21,135 bases of DNA from CAZHFA01 sp964534945. GTDB taxonomy: Bacteria; Bdellovibrionota_C; UBA2361; CAKMMH01. The notes under the pieces are model-generated. The model saw only the letters and a program-made list of their open reading frames with translations, did no database searches and had not been told where the DNA came from. Both the position numbers and the translations under genes were made by a program. The DNA lies in assembly GCA_964534945.1 (NCBI GenBank), contig CAZHSB010000028.1:1-21135 (forward strand), given 5' to 3'. This document shows, one piece after another, positions 1 to 8,648 of the stretch (within the stretch, counting starts at the first letter, position 1; each line of letters opens with the position of its first letter).

Positions 1-137
1 ATCGAGTAATAATTACCAAAAATAATGTTACAAAAAGGACTAAGTGGACAGGAAGGAACTTGCTATTCTTTTAATATTTTAATGATTAAACTACTTTCTT
101 AAAAAAGTAATAAAAATTTTCCAATCTTTATTTTATA

Positions 138-164
138 TTGTCACAGTCCTTTAGACTGCAACAA
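138..164. repeat. Imperfect 11-bp inverted repeat
   Basis: The arms TTGTCACAGTC (138-148) and GACTGCAACAA (154-164) pair over 11 positions with two mismatches and a 5-base loop. No T-tract follows on either strand, so it is not a typical intrinsic terminator. It lies upstream of the candidate yidC promoter, so it could be the end of an upstream transcript or a protein-binding site. Confidence 0.35.
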
Positions 165-228
165 TAATTCGAAAAAAGGGAAGTGCCTACCCTAAAATTA
201 AATTATAACAAAAAGTATTTCCCAAAAG

Positions 229-258
229 TTGGCAGATTATTTAAGATTATGCTATCCT
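229..258 (+). promoter_or_regulatory. Candidate sigma70-type promoter for yidC-mnmE
   Basis: TTGGCA (229-234) and TATCCT (253-258) are separated by 18 bases. Transcription would start near 265 and give a leader of about 45 nt with AGGA at 300-303 before the yidC ATG. This is a match to the general consensus found by eye; in such AT-rich DNA chance matches are frequent. Confidence 0.4.
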
Positions 259-310
259 AATCAACTGTTTTATATAAAATTTAGATAATTGAAAACAATA
301 GGATTTTTTT

Positions 311-2044
311 ATGAACGACAATATAAAAAGGATAGTGCTTGCTTCGATTGTTAGCTTTGCTGTGGTCATGGTCTATACAAGATTTATTTTGCCAACTCCA
401 CAACAAATGCAAGTACAAAATGTTCAAGTACAAGGACAAGATCAAAATTTACAAGTAGAAAATAAAAACAATGGTCAAAATGCAAAGATAGCAGATGCTT
501 CAAATGATAATCTAATTCCAAGTGACGTTACCGTAAAATCTCCAACGGTCAAAAATGAATCAATTCCACAACAAGAAGCGCTAGAAGCAGTTTCAAAAAC
601 ATTTATCACACCACTTTTTGAAATGCGTATTTCAGAACTTGGCGGAAGAATTATTTCTTATAAATTAAGAAAATATAGTAATAGTTTAAATTCCCAAGAT
701 TTAGTAGAACTTATAGATATTACAGAAAATTCCTATTATCCATTAGCTGCTATTTACAACGGAAAACGAGATGATTTTGTAAAATATGATATTACTATAG
801 AATCTGATGGAGTAGAAAAAATTACAGACAAAACTTTTTCAATTAAGAAAGATGCTAAAATTATTTTGACAGGAAAAGATCAAGATAATGAAACCGTAAA
901 AAAGGAAATTTCAATTTTTCCAGATTCATACCTTTTTGATGTGGCCTTACCACTTCCACAAACAAATGACAATGCTTGGATAGAGTGGGAACATAGGGCA
1001 ATAACAGATCTAGATACATATAATGAATACTCTGTATTGCACTTAACAGATGAAAGTAAAGTAAAAAAAATAAAATTCAAAGAATTGCAAGATCCAATAA
1101 AAGATTTGGGGAAAAATCTTTGGATTAGCGCAGGATTTAAATATTTTAGTACTGCATTAATTCCTCTTTCATCAACCGATAATACACGATTTGGGGCTGC
1201 AAATAACAATTTTGTAATGCAAGGAAGATTATCTTCTAAAGATAAGAATATTAAAATTTATGTTGGACCAAAAGATCAAGATATTTTGAAAGACGCAGGA
1301 TATAATCTTGAAAAAAGTATTGATCTAGGGTTCTTTTCAATTATTGCATATCCATTACTTTCTTTAATAAAAATCTTTTATAATTTTTTAGGCAATTATG
1401 GTTTAGCAATCGTATTATTAACTTTAATAATAAAAATGATTTTTTTGCCTTTAACTTCTGCAAGTATGAAATCAATGAAAAAAATGCAAGATTTGCAACC
1501 TAAAATGAAAGAATTAAGAGAAAGAATAAAAAATCCAAACGAATTAAACACAGCTATTATGGATCTTTATAAGAAAAATAATGTAAATCCAATGGGAGGG
1601 TGTATTCCGATGTTAATTCAAATCCCAGTATTTTTTGGATTATATGTTGCTTTGTTAAATTCTATAAGTTTAAGACATTCTGGCTTTGCTCTTTGGATTA
1701 CAGATTTATCATCTCCTGAAAAACTTCAAATGTTTGGTGTTGGAGTCCCTGTAATGATTTTACTTATGGGAATAAGTATGTTTGTGCAACAACTTACCAC
1801 TCCTAGCGCAATGGATCCTGCGCAAAAAAAGGCGATGCTAATTACACCAATAATTTTTACAGGAATATTTTTAATTCACCCATTTCCATCAGGACTTGTC
1901 TTGTATTGGTTAACAAATAATTTAATATCAATTGTTCAACAAAAAGTTTTAAAATCAGAGGGTGATAAGATATCTCCTTTTAAAAGTACGCTTATTGGAA
2001 GTGGAGTTATATTTGGACTTGCTTATATATTAACGCTTTTTTAA
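311..2044 (+). CDS. yidC: Membrane protein insertase YidC
   Basis: YidC/Oxa1/Alb3 insertase, which places proteins into the inner membrane alone or with SecYEG. At 577 residues it has the Gram-negative layout: an N-terminal membrane anchor (about residues 8-27), a large periplasmic domain (about 90-320) and the conserved insertase core (about 340-555). The core carries the family signatures NPMGGCIPMLIQIP and FPSGLVLYW. The positive residue of the hydrophilic groove, arginine in E. coli, is lysine here (K375 in TLIIKMIFLPLT), which keeps the charge. The last 19 residues (about 559-577) form an extra hydrophobic stretch, where the usual C-terminus is short, basic and cytosolic. The ATG at 311 follows AGGA with 7-nt spacing. 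The stop lies 3 nt before mnmE, so the two are probably one operon. Identification is firm. Confidence 0.97.
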   Translation: MNDNIKRIVLASIVSFAVVMVYTRFILPTPQQMQVQNVQVQGQDQNLQVENKNNGQNAKIADASNDNLIPSDVTVKSPTVKNESIPQQEALEAVSKTFITPLFEMRISELGGRIISYKLRKYSNSLNSQDLVELIDITENSYYPLAAIYNGKRDDFVKYDITIESDGVEKITDKTFSIKKDAKIILTGKDQDNETVKKEISIFPDSYLFDVALPLPQTNDNAWIEWEHRAITDLDTYNEYSVLHLTDESKVKKIKFKELQDPIKDLGKNLWISAGFKYFSTALIPLSSTDNTRFGAANNNFVMQGRLSSKDKNIKIYVGPKDQDILKDAGYNLEKSIDLGFFSIIAYPLLSLIKIFYNFLGNYGLAIVLLTLIIKMIFLPLTSASMKSMKKMQDLQPKMKELRERIKNPNELNTAIMDLYKKNNVNPMGGCIPMLIQIPVFFGLYVALLNSISLRHSGFALWITDLSSPEKLQMFGVGVPVMILLMGISMFVQQLTTPSAMDPAQKKAMLITPIIFTGIFLIHPFPSGLVLYWLTNNLISIVQQKVLKSEGDKISPFKSTLIGSGVIFGLAYILTLF

Positions 2045-2047
2045 ATT

Positions 2048-3409
2048 ATGTCAGAATCAAAAACTATAGTAGCTCCCGCAAGCGCTTTGGCGCCATCAGG
2101 AGTTGCTATAATCAGAATAAGTGGCCATGAAACATCAGCAATTTTAAACAAGGTTTTTTGTTCAAAGAAATCTCCTATTGATAATGAACGAGTTTGTATT
2201 TTCGGAAAATTTATAGATTCTAAAACAGAAAAAGTCTTAGATGAGGGGCTCGCAGTTTTTTTTAAAGGTCCTAAAAGTTATACAGGAGAAGATGTAGCAG
2301 AGCTTAATTTACATGGAAATCCATTAATAGTACAAAATATTTTGAAAGCTTTATATGATGCAGGTGCAGAGCCTGCACAGGCAGGAGAATTTACAAAGCG
2401 TGCATTTTTAAATGGTAAATTAGACCTTATTCAAGCTGAAGCTGTAAATGATGTGATATTATCTAGTGCTGAAGAATCTTTAAAACTTTCTCAAGAGAAT
2501 TTAGAAGGAAAATTCTCAAAAGCAATTGAAAAATTAGGTGAACCTTTATGGAATATTTTATCAGAGCTTGAAGCTCATATTGATTTTCCAGACGAAGATA
2601 TTACTCCTAGTTCTTTAGATGCAATGAAAGAGAAATTATTAGATACAAAAAATATATTACAAGCTTATATTGATTCTTTTAATTATGGTCAAAGTGTAAA
2701 AGAGGGATTTAGAGTATTAATTTTTGGTGAACCGAATTCTGGAAAAAGTAGTTTACTAAACAGATTACTTGATAAAAAAAGAGCAATTGTTACAGACGTA
2801 TCTGGAACGACAAGAGATTTAATAGAAGAAAAAGCAAATATAAATGGGCTTGAATTTATTTTTTGTGATTCCGCAGGCATTAGAGAAACTACAGATGCTG
2901 TAGAAAAAATTGGAATAGATTTAGCGAAAGAGAAAATTGCTTGGGCAAATTTAGTTTTACTTTTAACCGATTCTTCGAATAAGGAAGATAGCAAGCGTTT
3001 ATATGAATTTTTAAAAAAACAAGATAAAGAGTTCTGGATTATTCAAAATAAAATTGATTTAAATAATGAAAATATTTCTTTTGCGAAAGGGAATACTATA
3101 TTTAAAATTTCAGCTTTACAAAATATTGGAATTTTAGATTTAATTTCTGCTTTAGAAAATCATGTTAAATCAAAAAACACTTTTGAAGGAACATCAATAA
3201 TAGTCACAAACCAAAGACATCTTCATTGTTTAGAAAAAGCACTTTTTAGTATTTTGGCTTCAATTGATGCAATCGTTAAGGATTTGCCGTTAGAAATCAT
3301 AAGTTCAGAGTTAAGATTATCATTAAATGCCTTAGAAGAAATCATAGGGAAAACTTATACGGAAGATATTTTAGGACGTATTTTTTCTAAATTTTGCATT
3401 GGAAAATAA
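2048..3409 (+). CDS. mnmE: tRNA modification GTPase MnmE
   Basis: MnmE (TrmE) works with MnmG to install the (carboxymethyl)aminomethyl group on wobble U34 of certain tRNAs, using a folate one-carbon donor and GTP hydrolysis. The 453-residue length is normal. The N-terminal folate-binding domain is followed by a helical domain with the conserved block FTKRAFLNGKLDLIQAEAV (about 115-133). An inserted G domain shows G1 GEPNSGKS (227-234), G2 GTTRD (253-257), G3 DSAG (274-277) and G4 NKID (334-337). The C-terminus is the catalytic CIGK (450-453), with C450 intact. The ATG is only 3 nt after the yidC stop and has no clear Shine-Dalgarno sequence, so translation is probably coupled to yidC. MnmG is not in the window. 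Confidence 0.98.
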   Translation: MSESKTIVAPASALAPSGVAIIRISGHETSAILNKVFCSKKSPIDNERVCIFGKFIDSKTEKVLDEGLAVFFKGPKSYTGEDVAELNLHGNPLIVQNILKALYDAGAEPAQAGEFTKRAFLNGKLDLIQAEAVNDVILSSAEESLKLSQENLEGKFSKAIEKLGEPLWNILSELEAHIDFPDEDITPSSLDAMKEKLLDTKNILQAYIDSFNYGQSVKEGFRVLIFGEPNSGKSSLLNRLLDKKRAIVTDVSGTTRDLIEEKANINGLEFIFCDSAGIRETTDAVEKIGIDLAKEKIAWANLVLLLTDSSNKEDSKRLYEFLKKQDKEFWIIQNKIDLNNENISFAKGNTIFKISALQNIGILDLISALENHVKSKNTFEGTSIIVTNQRHLHCLEKALFSILASIDAIVKDLPLEIISSELRLSLNALEEIIGKTYTEDILGRIFSKFCIGK

Positions 3410-3442
3410 TAGGTTATCCCCTCAAGCATTGTCTTTATCGAG

Positions 3443-3468
3443 AAATTTTATAAGACAAAATAAAATTT
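3443..3468 (+). terminator. Weak AT-only hairpin after mnmE
   Basis: AAATTTTAT (3443-3451) and ATAAAATTT (3460-3468) are perfect 9-bp inverted arms around an 8-base loop, 34 nt after the mnmE stop. The stem has no G-C pair, and only two further T residues follow, so termination would be weak. It may be chance in AT-rich DNA. Confidence 0.25.
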
Positions 3469-3534
3469 TTGAATCAAATTAAATAAATAACAGACTTTAT
3501 TTTTACTGATAACAATTATTTTTGCGAGGTAGTT

Positions 3535-3864
3535 ATGGCAGAAAAGCTTTTAGATAATGAAGAAAAGTTAAAAAATTCTGAGTTTAAGATTCAAAATAAA
3601 GATGTAGAAGTTGGTAATACATATCCAATTTATGGAATGATAACGAAGTTTCTTGGCCAATCAGATGATGAGTTAGAGGTAGAAATTAATTTTTCAATTA
3701 AAGCAAAAATGATTGTTCCAGATGAGGATAATATTGAAATCCTAAAGAAGCGTTCATTTGAGCCAGGAGTTTTTATTTCAGAAGTAACGTCAAAAGAAAA
3801 TGGAATACATGTAAAATGTAATACTGTTGTTTTTGGCAAACAAAAAAGTACAGAAATAAATTAA
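3535..3864 (+). CDS. Small hypothetical protein
   Basis: I do not recognise this 109-residue protein. It has no signal peptide and no membrane segment. The first 25 residues are charged and lysine/glutamate-rich. The rest (about 26-105) alternates hydrophobic and polar residues in short runs (GMITKFLG, LEVEINFSI, VKCNTVVFG), as expected of a small, mostly beta domain. There is one cysteine and no obvious catalytic motif. The ATG has a good Shine-Dalgarno GAGG at 3526-3529, 5 nt upstream, which supports real translation. It sits 125 bp after mnmE and ends ahead of the strong terminator at 3910-3937, so it may be the last gene of the yidC-mnmE transcript or a separate unit. The function is unknown. 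Confidence 0.75.
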   Translation: MAEKLLDNEEKLKNSEFKIQNKDVEVGNTYPIYGMITKFLGQSDDELEVEINFSIKAKMIVPDEDNIEILKKRSFEPGVFISEVTSKENGIHVKCNTVVFGKQKSTEIN

Positions 3865-3909
3865 TAAATAAAAATATAGATTTTTAAATTGTCCCTTACT
3901 CGCAAATAC

Positions 3910-3937
3910 AAAAAGCCTTTCATCTGAAAGGCTTTTT
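3910..3937. terminator. Bidirectional intrinsic terminator
   Basis: A perfect 12-bp stem (3910-3921 with 3926-3937) has a 4-base loop and a core of AGCCTTTC/GAAAGGCT. It is flanked by an A-tract on the left and a T-tract on the right, so it works on both strands. It lies between the convergent genes ending at 3864 (plus) and 3951 (minus). Confidence 0.92.
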
Positions 3938-3950
3938 CCTTGCCAATAAC

Positions 3951-4979
3951 TTATTCTAAAATAAACATCTCTGGATAAAAACCTCCTTGCCAGACTTTTC
4001 TTCTTTCTAAAATAGATAAGTTGCAAGATTTAATGGCAAGTTCTAGTGATGATATGTCTTGAGAAATAACACCTATTTTACCGCCGTATTTCACAACTCG
4101 TCTTAATTCATTTAACGTTTTTGTATATAATTTTAAATTATCTTTTCTATCGCCTATATTTTCTCCCCAAGGTAAATCAGAAAGTGCAAAATCAAACTCA
4201 TTATCATTAAATTTTAGATTACAAGCATCCATCTCGATAACTTCAATGCCATTACATTTTGCATTTTTGATATTCTCATTACATAACTTTAAAACTTCTT
4301 TGTCGTTATCAATCCCCACAATCCTTTTTAATTTTCTTCTAAAAAAAGCTTCAATTAAAATTGTTCCTGAACCACACATAATGTTGAGCATTGAATCGTC
4401 CTTTTTAGGATTTGTTAGATCATATAAAATATTTGCTAAGATTGGATTTAATGCACCATTAAAATTATTTTGTTTCCATGTTCTAAAGGATAAAGGACGA
4501 GAAGATAACCTTATTAAAACTTCCCAAACACTCATCTTAGGGTTTGACGATTTTCTAAATCTAATGAGAACGTCGCCATTTTTTTCGTCATAAGAAAGTC
4601 CAGTAAAATGAGATATTTTTTTTATTATTTCTTTGTAAGTTTCGCTTGAACTTCCTGCTGCGCTTATTCTAAAAGTTTTGGCAGGAAAATCTAAAGAATT
4701 TTTTACAGCTTTTTGAATATAAAGAGAAATTTCGGAAATGTTTTTTATTGCAAGCAAACTTCCAGGACCTTTTGCAGGAAAACATAAAAGATAATACAAG
4801 TTAACGATTCTTTTTAAGCTTTTTAATTTTTGATAATTTTCCTCTGCTTTAAATATTATTGATTCATCATCTTTGTTTTCAAATATTTCAAGTGATTCGC
4901 CAAGTTTTAAAAGTTCAGCTTTAGCTAGATCTTTTGTCCCCTTTAAACAATCTGCCTCAAATAGTAAAATATTCTTCAT
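3951..4979 (-). CDS. THUMP-domain RNA guanine-N2 methyltransferase (Trm14/TrmN-like)
   Basis: Predicted S-adenosylmethionine-dependent RNA methyltransferase of the THUMP-linked class I group (Trm14/TrmN, THUMPD3, RlmL core), probably forming N2-methylguanosine in tRNA or rRNA. Of 342 residues, about 60-150 resemble a THUMP RNA-binding region. The methyltransferase fold begins around 165 with LSFRTW and NPILANILYDLT. Motif I is MCGSGTILIEA (201-211), followed by the acidic region GIDND (222-226) and D251. Motif IV is DLPWG (268-272), as in the DLPFG of THUMPD3-type enzymes rather than NPPY. On the minus strand the ATG at 4979 follows AAAGGA with about 9-nt spacing. It is divergent from the GH57 gene and convergent with the small protein, with a shared terminator. 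The class is firm; the exact target base is not determined. Confidence 0.85.
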   Translation of the reverse strand: MKNILLFEADCLKGTKDLAKAELLKLGESLEIFENKDDESIIFKAEENYQKLKSLKRIVNLYYLLCFPAKGPGSLLAIKNISEISLYIQKAVKNSLDFPAKTFRISAAGSSSETYKEIIKKISHFTGLSYDEKNGDVLIRFRKSSNPKMSVWEVLIRLSSRPLSFRTWKQNNFNGALNPILANILYDLTNPKKDDSMLNIMCGSGTILIEAFFRRKLKRIVGIDNDKEVLKLCNENIKNAKCNGIEVIEMDACNLKFNDNEFDFALSDLPWGENIGDRKDNLKLYTKTLNELRRVVKYGGKIGVISQDISSLELAIKSCNLSILERRKVWQGGFYPEMFILE

Positions 4980-5019
4980 TTTTTTTTATCCTTTTACGAT
5001 ATATAATTATCTAATATAT

Positions 5020-5025
5020 TATAAT
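5020..5025 (+). promoter_or_regulatory. Perfect -10 hexamer in the divergent region
   Basis: TATAAT at 5020-5025 lies 26 nt before the GH57 start codon, in a 72-bp AT-rich spacer between divergent genes. I see no good -35 at 16-18 bp. The minus-strand gene starting at 4979 must also have its promoter around here (TTAACA is visible on the minus strand at 5031-5026), but no clear partner box was found. Confidence 0.3.
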
Positions 5026-5051
5026 TGTTAACTCTTATAAAGGATTTTTAT

Positions 5052-6512
5052 ATGACTCAAATTCCAGAATATCAATATGGCATACCAACAGTAGCAGGCT
5101 TTGAAAACGAAGTTCAAGATGTAATAGATCAAAATAAAAATACAAAATTTTATTTAGGAAAATCTCCTTTTGATTTTTCAAAAATAAACGCAGTTGCTAC
5201 GATTGCTCTTCATTGTCATCAACCGCTTATTCCCGCAGGGGGAAGTGATTTACAGACAGCTGAGCTTATTAGTAATTTAAAGCATATGATGGATAATCAA
5301 GGAATAGGAGATAATCATAATGCGCCTGTTTTTAAATGGTGTTATCAAAGAATGGGGGAATTTATTCCTGAACTTGTAGCGCAAGGGAAAGAACCTCGTT
5401 GTATGCTTGAATATTCTGGCACTCTTTTTTATGGGCTTCGTCAAATGGGTGTAAATGACGTCATTGATTGTTTAAAACATGTAACTTGTGATTCTCAATA
5501 TAACCGCTATATAGAGTGGCTTGGGTGTCCTTGGGGGCATGCCGTCGCACCATCTACTCCAACACAAGATTACAAATTACATTTAAAAGCATGGCAACAA
5601 TATTTTGCTTCAATATTTGGACTTGATGCCTTGGCAAGAGTAAGAGGATTCTCTCCATCAGAAATGGCACTTCCAAATCAGCCAGATATTGCATATGAAT
5701 ACATAAAATCACTAAAAGAATGTGGTTATCAATGGGTGCTTATACAAGAACATACAGTTGAAACTTTAGATGGTGGTGGAATTACTTTAAAACATATTCC
5801 ACATAGATTAGTTTGTAAAAATTCAAATGGAGAAGAAGTAAGCATAATTGCTTTAATAAAAACACAAGGAAGTGATACTAAACTTGTCGCTCAAATGCAA
5901 CCTTTTTATGAAGCACAAAGTTTAAGTCGAATTGATTTTGCAGGAAAAAATATTCCACAATGTGTAAATCAAATTGCTGATGGTGAAAATGGTGGTGTCA
6001 TGATGAATGAGTTCCCAGGAAAATTTAAAGAAGTCGCTGGGAATATCACAAAAGATTCAAATGTAGTGTTGATGAATGGCACGGAATATCTTGAATTTTT
6101 CTTTGGCACGGGAATAAAAGAAGAAGATTTGCCTGTAATTCAACCGATACATCAGAAAATGCTTTGGGATAATTATCAAATAGGTTCTGGAAAAGAAAAG
6201 CTTGATGAGGTTATTAAGGAGCTTCCTAAAAAAGATTATCATTTTAACATGGAAGGTGGAAGCTGGACAAATAATATCTCATGGGTTCAAGGTTATGAAA
6301 ATGTTTTAAAACCTATGGAAAAATTAAGTGTTCTTTTTAATGAAAAAATTATAAAGAATAATATTCCGACTCAAGATCAAAAATTTGTTTCTGCCCTTTT
6401 TTTATTGATGTGTTCGCAAACAAGTTGTTATCGTTATTGGGGACAAGGTATTTGGACAGACTATGCAAGAGAAATTTGTAGACGTGGGGAAGAATATTTA
6501 AATCGTATTTAA
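5052..6512 (+). CDS. Glycoside hydrolase family 57 protein
   Basis: Predicted cytosolic GH57 enzyme, a family of alpha-glucan-active retaining enzymes (amylases, 4-alpha-glucanotransferases, branching enzymes). Of 486 residues, the first conserved block is ALHCHQPLIPAG (52-63), the family HxHxP motif. The presumed nucleophile is E204 in GFSPSEMALP, and D310 in ADGENGG is the likely acid/base. The C-terminal block SCYRYWGQG is also typical. There is no signal peptide. I start at the ATG at 5052, because AAAGGA (5039-5044) is 7 nt upstream; the frame stays open upstream to a TTG at 5025, but that start lacks a ribosome site. The DUF2207 gene follows after 36 bp. The substrate cannot be told from sequence; family membership is confident, activity is inferred. 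Confidence 0.87.
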   Translation: MTQIPEYQYGIPTVAGFENEVQDVIDQNKNTKFYLGKSPFDFSKINAVATIALHCHQPLIPAGGSDLQTAELISNLKHMMDNQGIGDNHNAPVFKWCYQRMGEFIPELVAQGKEPRCMLEYSGTLFYGLRQMGVNDVIDCLKHVTCDSQYNRYIEWLGCPWGHAVAPSTPTQDYKLHLKAWQQYFASIFGLDALARVRGFSPSEMALPNQPDIAYEYIKSLKECGYQWVLIQEHTVETLDGGGITLKHIPHRLVCKNSNGEEVSIIALIKTQGSDTKLVAQMQPFYEAQSLSRIDFAGKNIPQCVNQIADGENGGVMMNEFPGKFKEVAGNITKDSNVVLMNGTEYLEFFFGTGIKEEDLPVIQPIHQKMLWDNYQIGSGKEKLDEVIKELPKKDYHFNMEGGSWTNNISWVQGYENVLKPMEKLSVLFNEKIIKNNIPTQDQKFVSALFLLMCSQTSCYRYWGQGIWTDYAREICRRGEEYLNRI

Positions 6513-6548
6513 TGATTCTATAATTAGTTAAAATTATTCAAAGGTAAC

Positions 6549-8258
6549 ATGAAAAATTTTTGTATATCTATTTTTCTATTTATGTTATTTCCAATTATTT
6601 CTTTTGCGGAAGATTTTGATATTGAAAATTATAACGTTTCAATTGATATGAAAAAAGATTCAATGATTGAAGTTTCCGAAGAAATTACTGCAAAATTTTA
6701 TAAACCCCGTCATGGAATTTTTAGGTTTATCCCCATAGTTTATAAAAATGATAATATAAAAGGGACAACGTCTCTTGATATTTTTGATGTAGAAGTTTTT
6801 AAAAAAAGTAACGATCAACAAGTAGAGTGGAAAAAAGAAAATTTTAGTTTAACTAATAGAAACCAAAATCTTTTTATAAAAATAGGTAAAGAGAATTTAT
6901 ATGTAAATGATCTTCAAAGATATCTTATAAAATACAAGGTGTACAATACACTTGATAGAATGCAGGATAAAGATATTTTTTCTTGGAATATTACGGGAAA
7001 TGATTGGCCTGTGAAAATAAAATCAGTAAATTTTAATTTAAAACTCCCATTAAATATTTATCCTATAAAAGATTCAATAATCTTTTATATTGGAAAATTT
7101 GAAGATAAAAAATTTTCAAAGATATTTGATTATAATGAAGATCAAATATCTTTTTATCTCGGAAGCGAATTAAGTCTAAATGAAGGGATAACTGTATTTT
7201 TAGACTTTGATAAAAATTTATTTTTACCAATTCCATTTGCACAAAAAATAAAAGTATTTTTATACTCTTATTGGAGGAGCGCTTATATTTTTGTAACTTT
7301 ATTAATTTGTTTTTTTATATGGCTTTGTTATGGGAAAGATGATTACACGGCAATTCCTGTAGAGTTTTATCCTCTAAACGGCTTTGATTCAGCGATGTTT
7401 GGTTTTTTATTAAATGATTCTTTGGAAAATTCAGAGCTACTCTCCCTTATATTTTATTGGGCAACAAATGGCTATATAAAAATACACGATGAAGAAATCG
7501 TCGGTAGGGGGGAAAAGGATACTTCATTAATAAAAATAAAAGATTTGCCAGAAAATGCACCAATATATCAAAAAACGCTATTTAATAGGATTTTTATAGC
7601 AGATGAGGTTAGCTTAAAAGATTTACAATATAAATTAATTGACCTTGTGAAAACATCAAATGAAGAAATAAGAAAGATTTTAGTTTCAAAAGGAGTCTAT
7701 ACAGAAAGTTCAATCAAGATGAAGAAAATGATGTTAAATTTTTTAGTTGTTGCAGGACTTTTTTTGTTCATTTTAAATTTAATATACAGTAATAATATTG
7801 TAGCTTCTGTAGCAACATTACATGGAATGTTTTTTTTGTTACCAATACTTATAGTATTTATGTGTCGCATAATGTTGAAAAAAACTTTTGAAGGAAATCA
7901 GTTATATGCCAAAGCACAAGGATTTAAAAATTTTATAAATTCAGTTGAAAAACCTCAAATTGAAGTTTTGATGAAAGAAGAGCCAGATTATTTTAATAAA
8001 GCGCTTCCTTATGCAGTTGCCCTAGGAATTTCAAATGACTTTGTAAAAAAATTTGAAGGTATATTAAAAGAACCGCCATCTTGGTATGAATCAAACACAA
8101 AATATTTTTCATTTAATAAATTTGATAATGTAATACAAAGCGGAATTTCGTCTGCTAATAATATGTTTAACGTTAAATCTTCAAGAGTTCGTGGCGATTT
8201 TTGTGGTGGTGCCTTCTCTGGAGGAGGGCATGGAGGGGGAGGCGGTGGCTCTTGGTAA
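6549..8258 (+). CDS. DUF2207 membrane protein with glycine-rich tail
   Basis: A 569-residue DUF2207-type protein; the family is widespread but of unknown function. A signal peptide (residues 1 to about 20, ending ISFA) leads into an extracytoplasmic beta-rich domain (about 25-235) containing the typical start DFDIENYNVSIDM and the HGIFRFIP block. A membrane helix follows at about 245-262, then a cytosolic part with FYPLNGFDSAMFG, then two more helices (about 396-412 and 420-440). The C-terminus ends in SGGGHGGGGGGSW, the glycine-rich tail usual in these proteins. The ATG follows AAAGG (6540-6544) with 4-nt spacing. It lies 36 bp after the GH57 gene, with no terminator between, so it is probably co-transcribed. 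I know of no functional link between the two. Confidence 0.85.
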   Translation: MKNFCISIFLFMLFPIISFAEDFDIENYNVSIDMKKDSMIEVSEEITAKFYKPRHGIFRFIPIVYKNDNIKGTTSLDIFDVEVFKKSNDQQVEWKKENFSLTNRNQNLFIKIGKENLYVNDLQRYLIKYKVYNTLDRMQDKDIFSWNITGNDWPVKIKSVNFNLKLPLNIYPIKDSIIFYIGKFEDKKFSKIFDYNEDQISFYLGSELSLNEGITVFLDFDKNLFLPIPFAQKIKVFLYSYWRSAYIFVTLLICFFIWLCYGKDDYTAIPVEFYPLNGFDSAMFGFLLNDSLENSELLSLIFYWATNGYIKIHDEEIVGRGEKDTSLIKIKDLPENAPIYQKTLFNRIFIADEVSLKDLQYKLIDLVKTSNEEIRKILVSKGVYTESSIKMKKMMLNFLVVAGLFLFILNLIYSNNIVASVATLHGMFFLLPILIVFMCRIMLKKTFEGNQLYAKAQGFKNFINSVEKPQIEVLMKEEPDYFNKALPYAVALGISNDFVKKFEGILKEPPSWYESNTKYFSFNKFDNVIQSGISSANNMFNVKSSRVRGDFCGGAFSGGGHGGGGGGSW

Positions 8259-8294
8259 ATTTAGGTGGCGCAAAAGAAGTGTCATTAAATGGCA

Positions 8295-8570
8295 TTATGC
8301 ATTGTTTAAATCAAATTGAATAATCTGAAAACCAAACTTATCGATATCTTCTTGTGGCCAAAAATCACAATCTTTAGTTTTTAAAACATATGAAACGTTA
8401 CAGCTTAAACTTTTGCCTGTATACTCTTTTGTAATGTCATCAATTTCATCTAAAATTAAAACATCTCCTATTTCTATTTCAAAATCTGCCAATCGCAATT
8501 CTAGTTTTTTCTCCCCAGATTGAATTTTTTTAAAGTACGTAGATAAAATTTTTTTCTTAATAGTTTTCAT
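8295..8570 (-). CDS. ASCH/DUF3850-like small protein
   Basis: A 91-residue protein resembling the small ASCH-fold DUF3850 family, a PUA-like beta-barrel that is thought to bind RNA or nucleotides. The recognisable parts are YFKKIQSGEKKLELRLADF (about 12-30), where the K-x-E-x-R type charge pattern lines the predicted binding cleft, then IGDVLILDEID and a central YTGKSL turn followed by VSYV. It has no membrane segment. It is transcribed towards the DUF2207 gene, with only 36 bp between the stops and no strong terminator. The ATG at 8570 has no strong Shine-Dalgarno sequence. The family assignment is from motif memory; the biological role is unknown. Confidence 0.7.
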   Translation of the reverse strand: MKTIKKKILSTYFKKIQSGEKKLELRLADFEIEIGDVLILDEIDDITKEYTGKSLSCNVSYVLKTKDCDFWPQEDIDKFGFQIIQFDLNNA

Positions 8571-8612
8571 AAAAGCTTTAACCGATTAATTTTTTTAGAA
8601 TATATTTGCCAC

Positions 8613-8637
8613 ATTTAAGCTTGCTTTATGCTTAAAT
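8613..8637. repeat. Perfect 8-bp inverted repeat upstream of the ankyrin gene
   Basis: ATTTAAGC (8613-8620) and GCTTAAAT (8630-8637) form a perfect dyad with a 9-base spacer. It sits between the divergent ASCH and ankyrin genes and overlaps the promoter-like boxes. The position suits an operator; no T-tract follows, so it is not a terminator. Confidence 0.4.
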
Positions 8638-8639
8638 AA

Positions 8640-8648
8640 TGTTATCAT
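8640..8648 (+). promoter_or_regulatory. Extended -10 element for the ankyrin gene
   Basis: TGTTATCAT (8640-8648) reads as an extended -10 (TGn followed by TATCAT). TTGCTT at 8621-8626 is 16 bp upstream and could be a weak -35. The transcript would start near 8655 and carry a leader of about 65 nt ending in the perfect AAGGAGG Shine-Dalgarno. Confidence 0.4.

Larger units (their letters stand above)
1..310. other. Intergenic leader region before yidC
   Basis: This 310-base stretch has no convincing gene. One plus-strand frame is open from position 3 to a TAA at 72-74 (23 codons, basic, with no recognisable motif). It could be the tail of a gene entering from the left, but it is too short to judge. 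The rest is AT-rich and contains an imperfect hairpin (138-164) and a candidate promoter (229-258), listed separately. Confidence 0.5.

Noticed and set aside
33..41. Third copy of the ferredoxin-flanking repeat near the left edge
   Set aside because: Only AAAAAGGAC is shared; the match ends there.
880..1209. Minus-strand 109-codon open frame inside yidC
   Set aside because: It lies wholly within the conserved yidC frame and has no recognisable domain; it is a shadow frame.
5025..5051. N-terminal extension of the GH57 protein from TTG 5025
   Set aside because: The Shine-Dalgarno AAAGGA lies downstream of that TTG and points to the ATG at 5052.
8198..8256. G-rich patch as a regulatory G-quadruplex
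   Set aside because: It is explained by the glycine codons of the DUF2207 tail, which is a common feature of that family.
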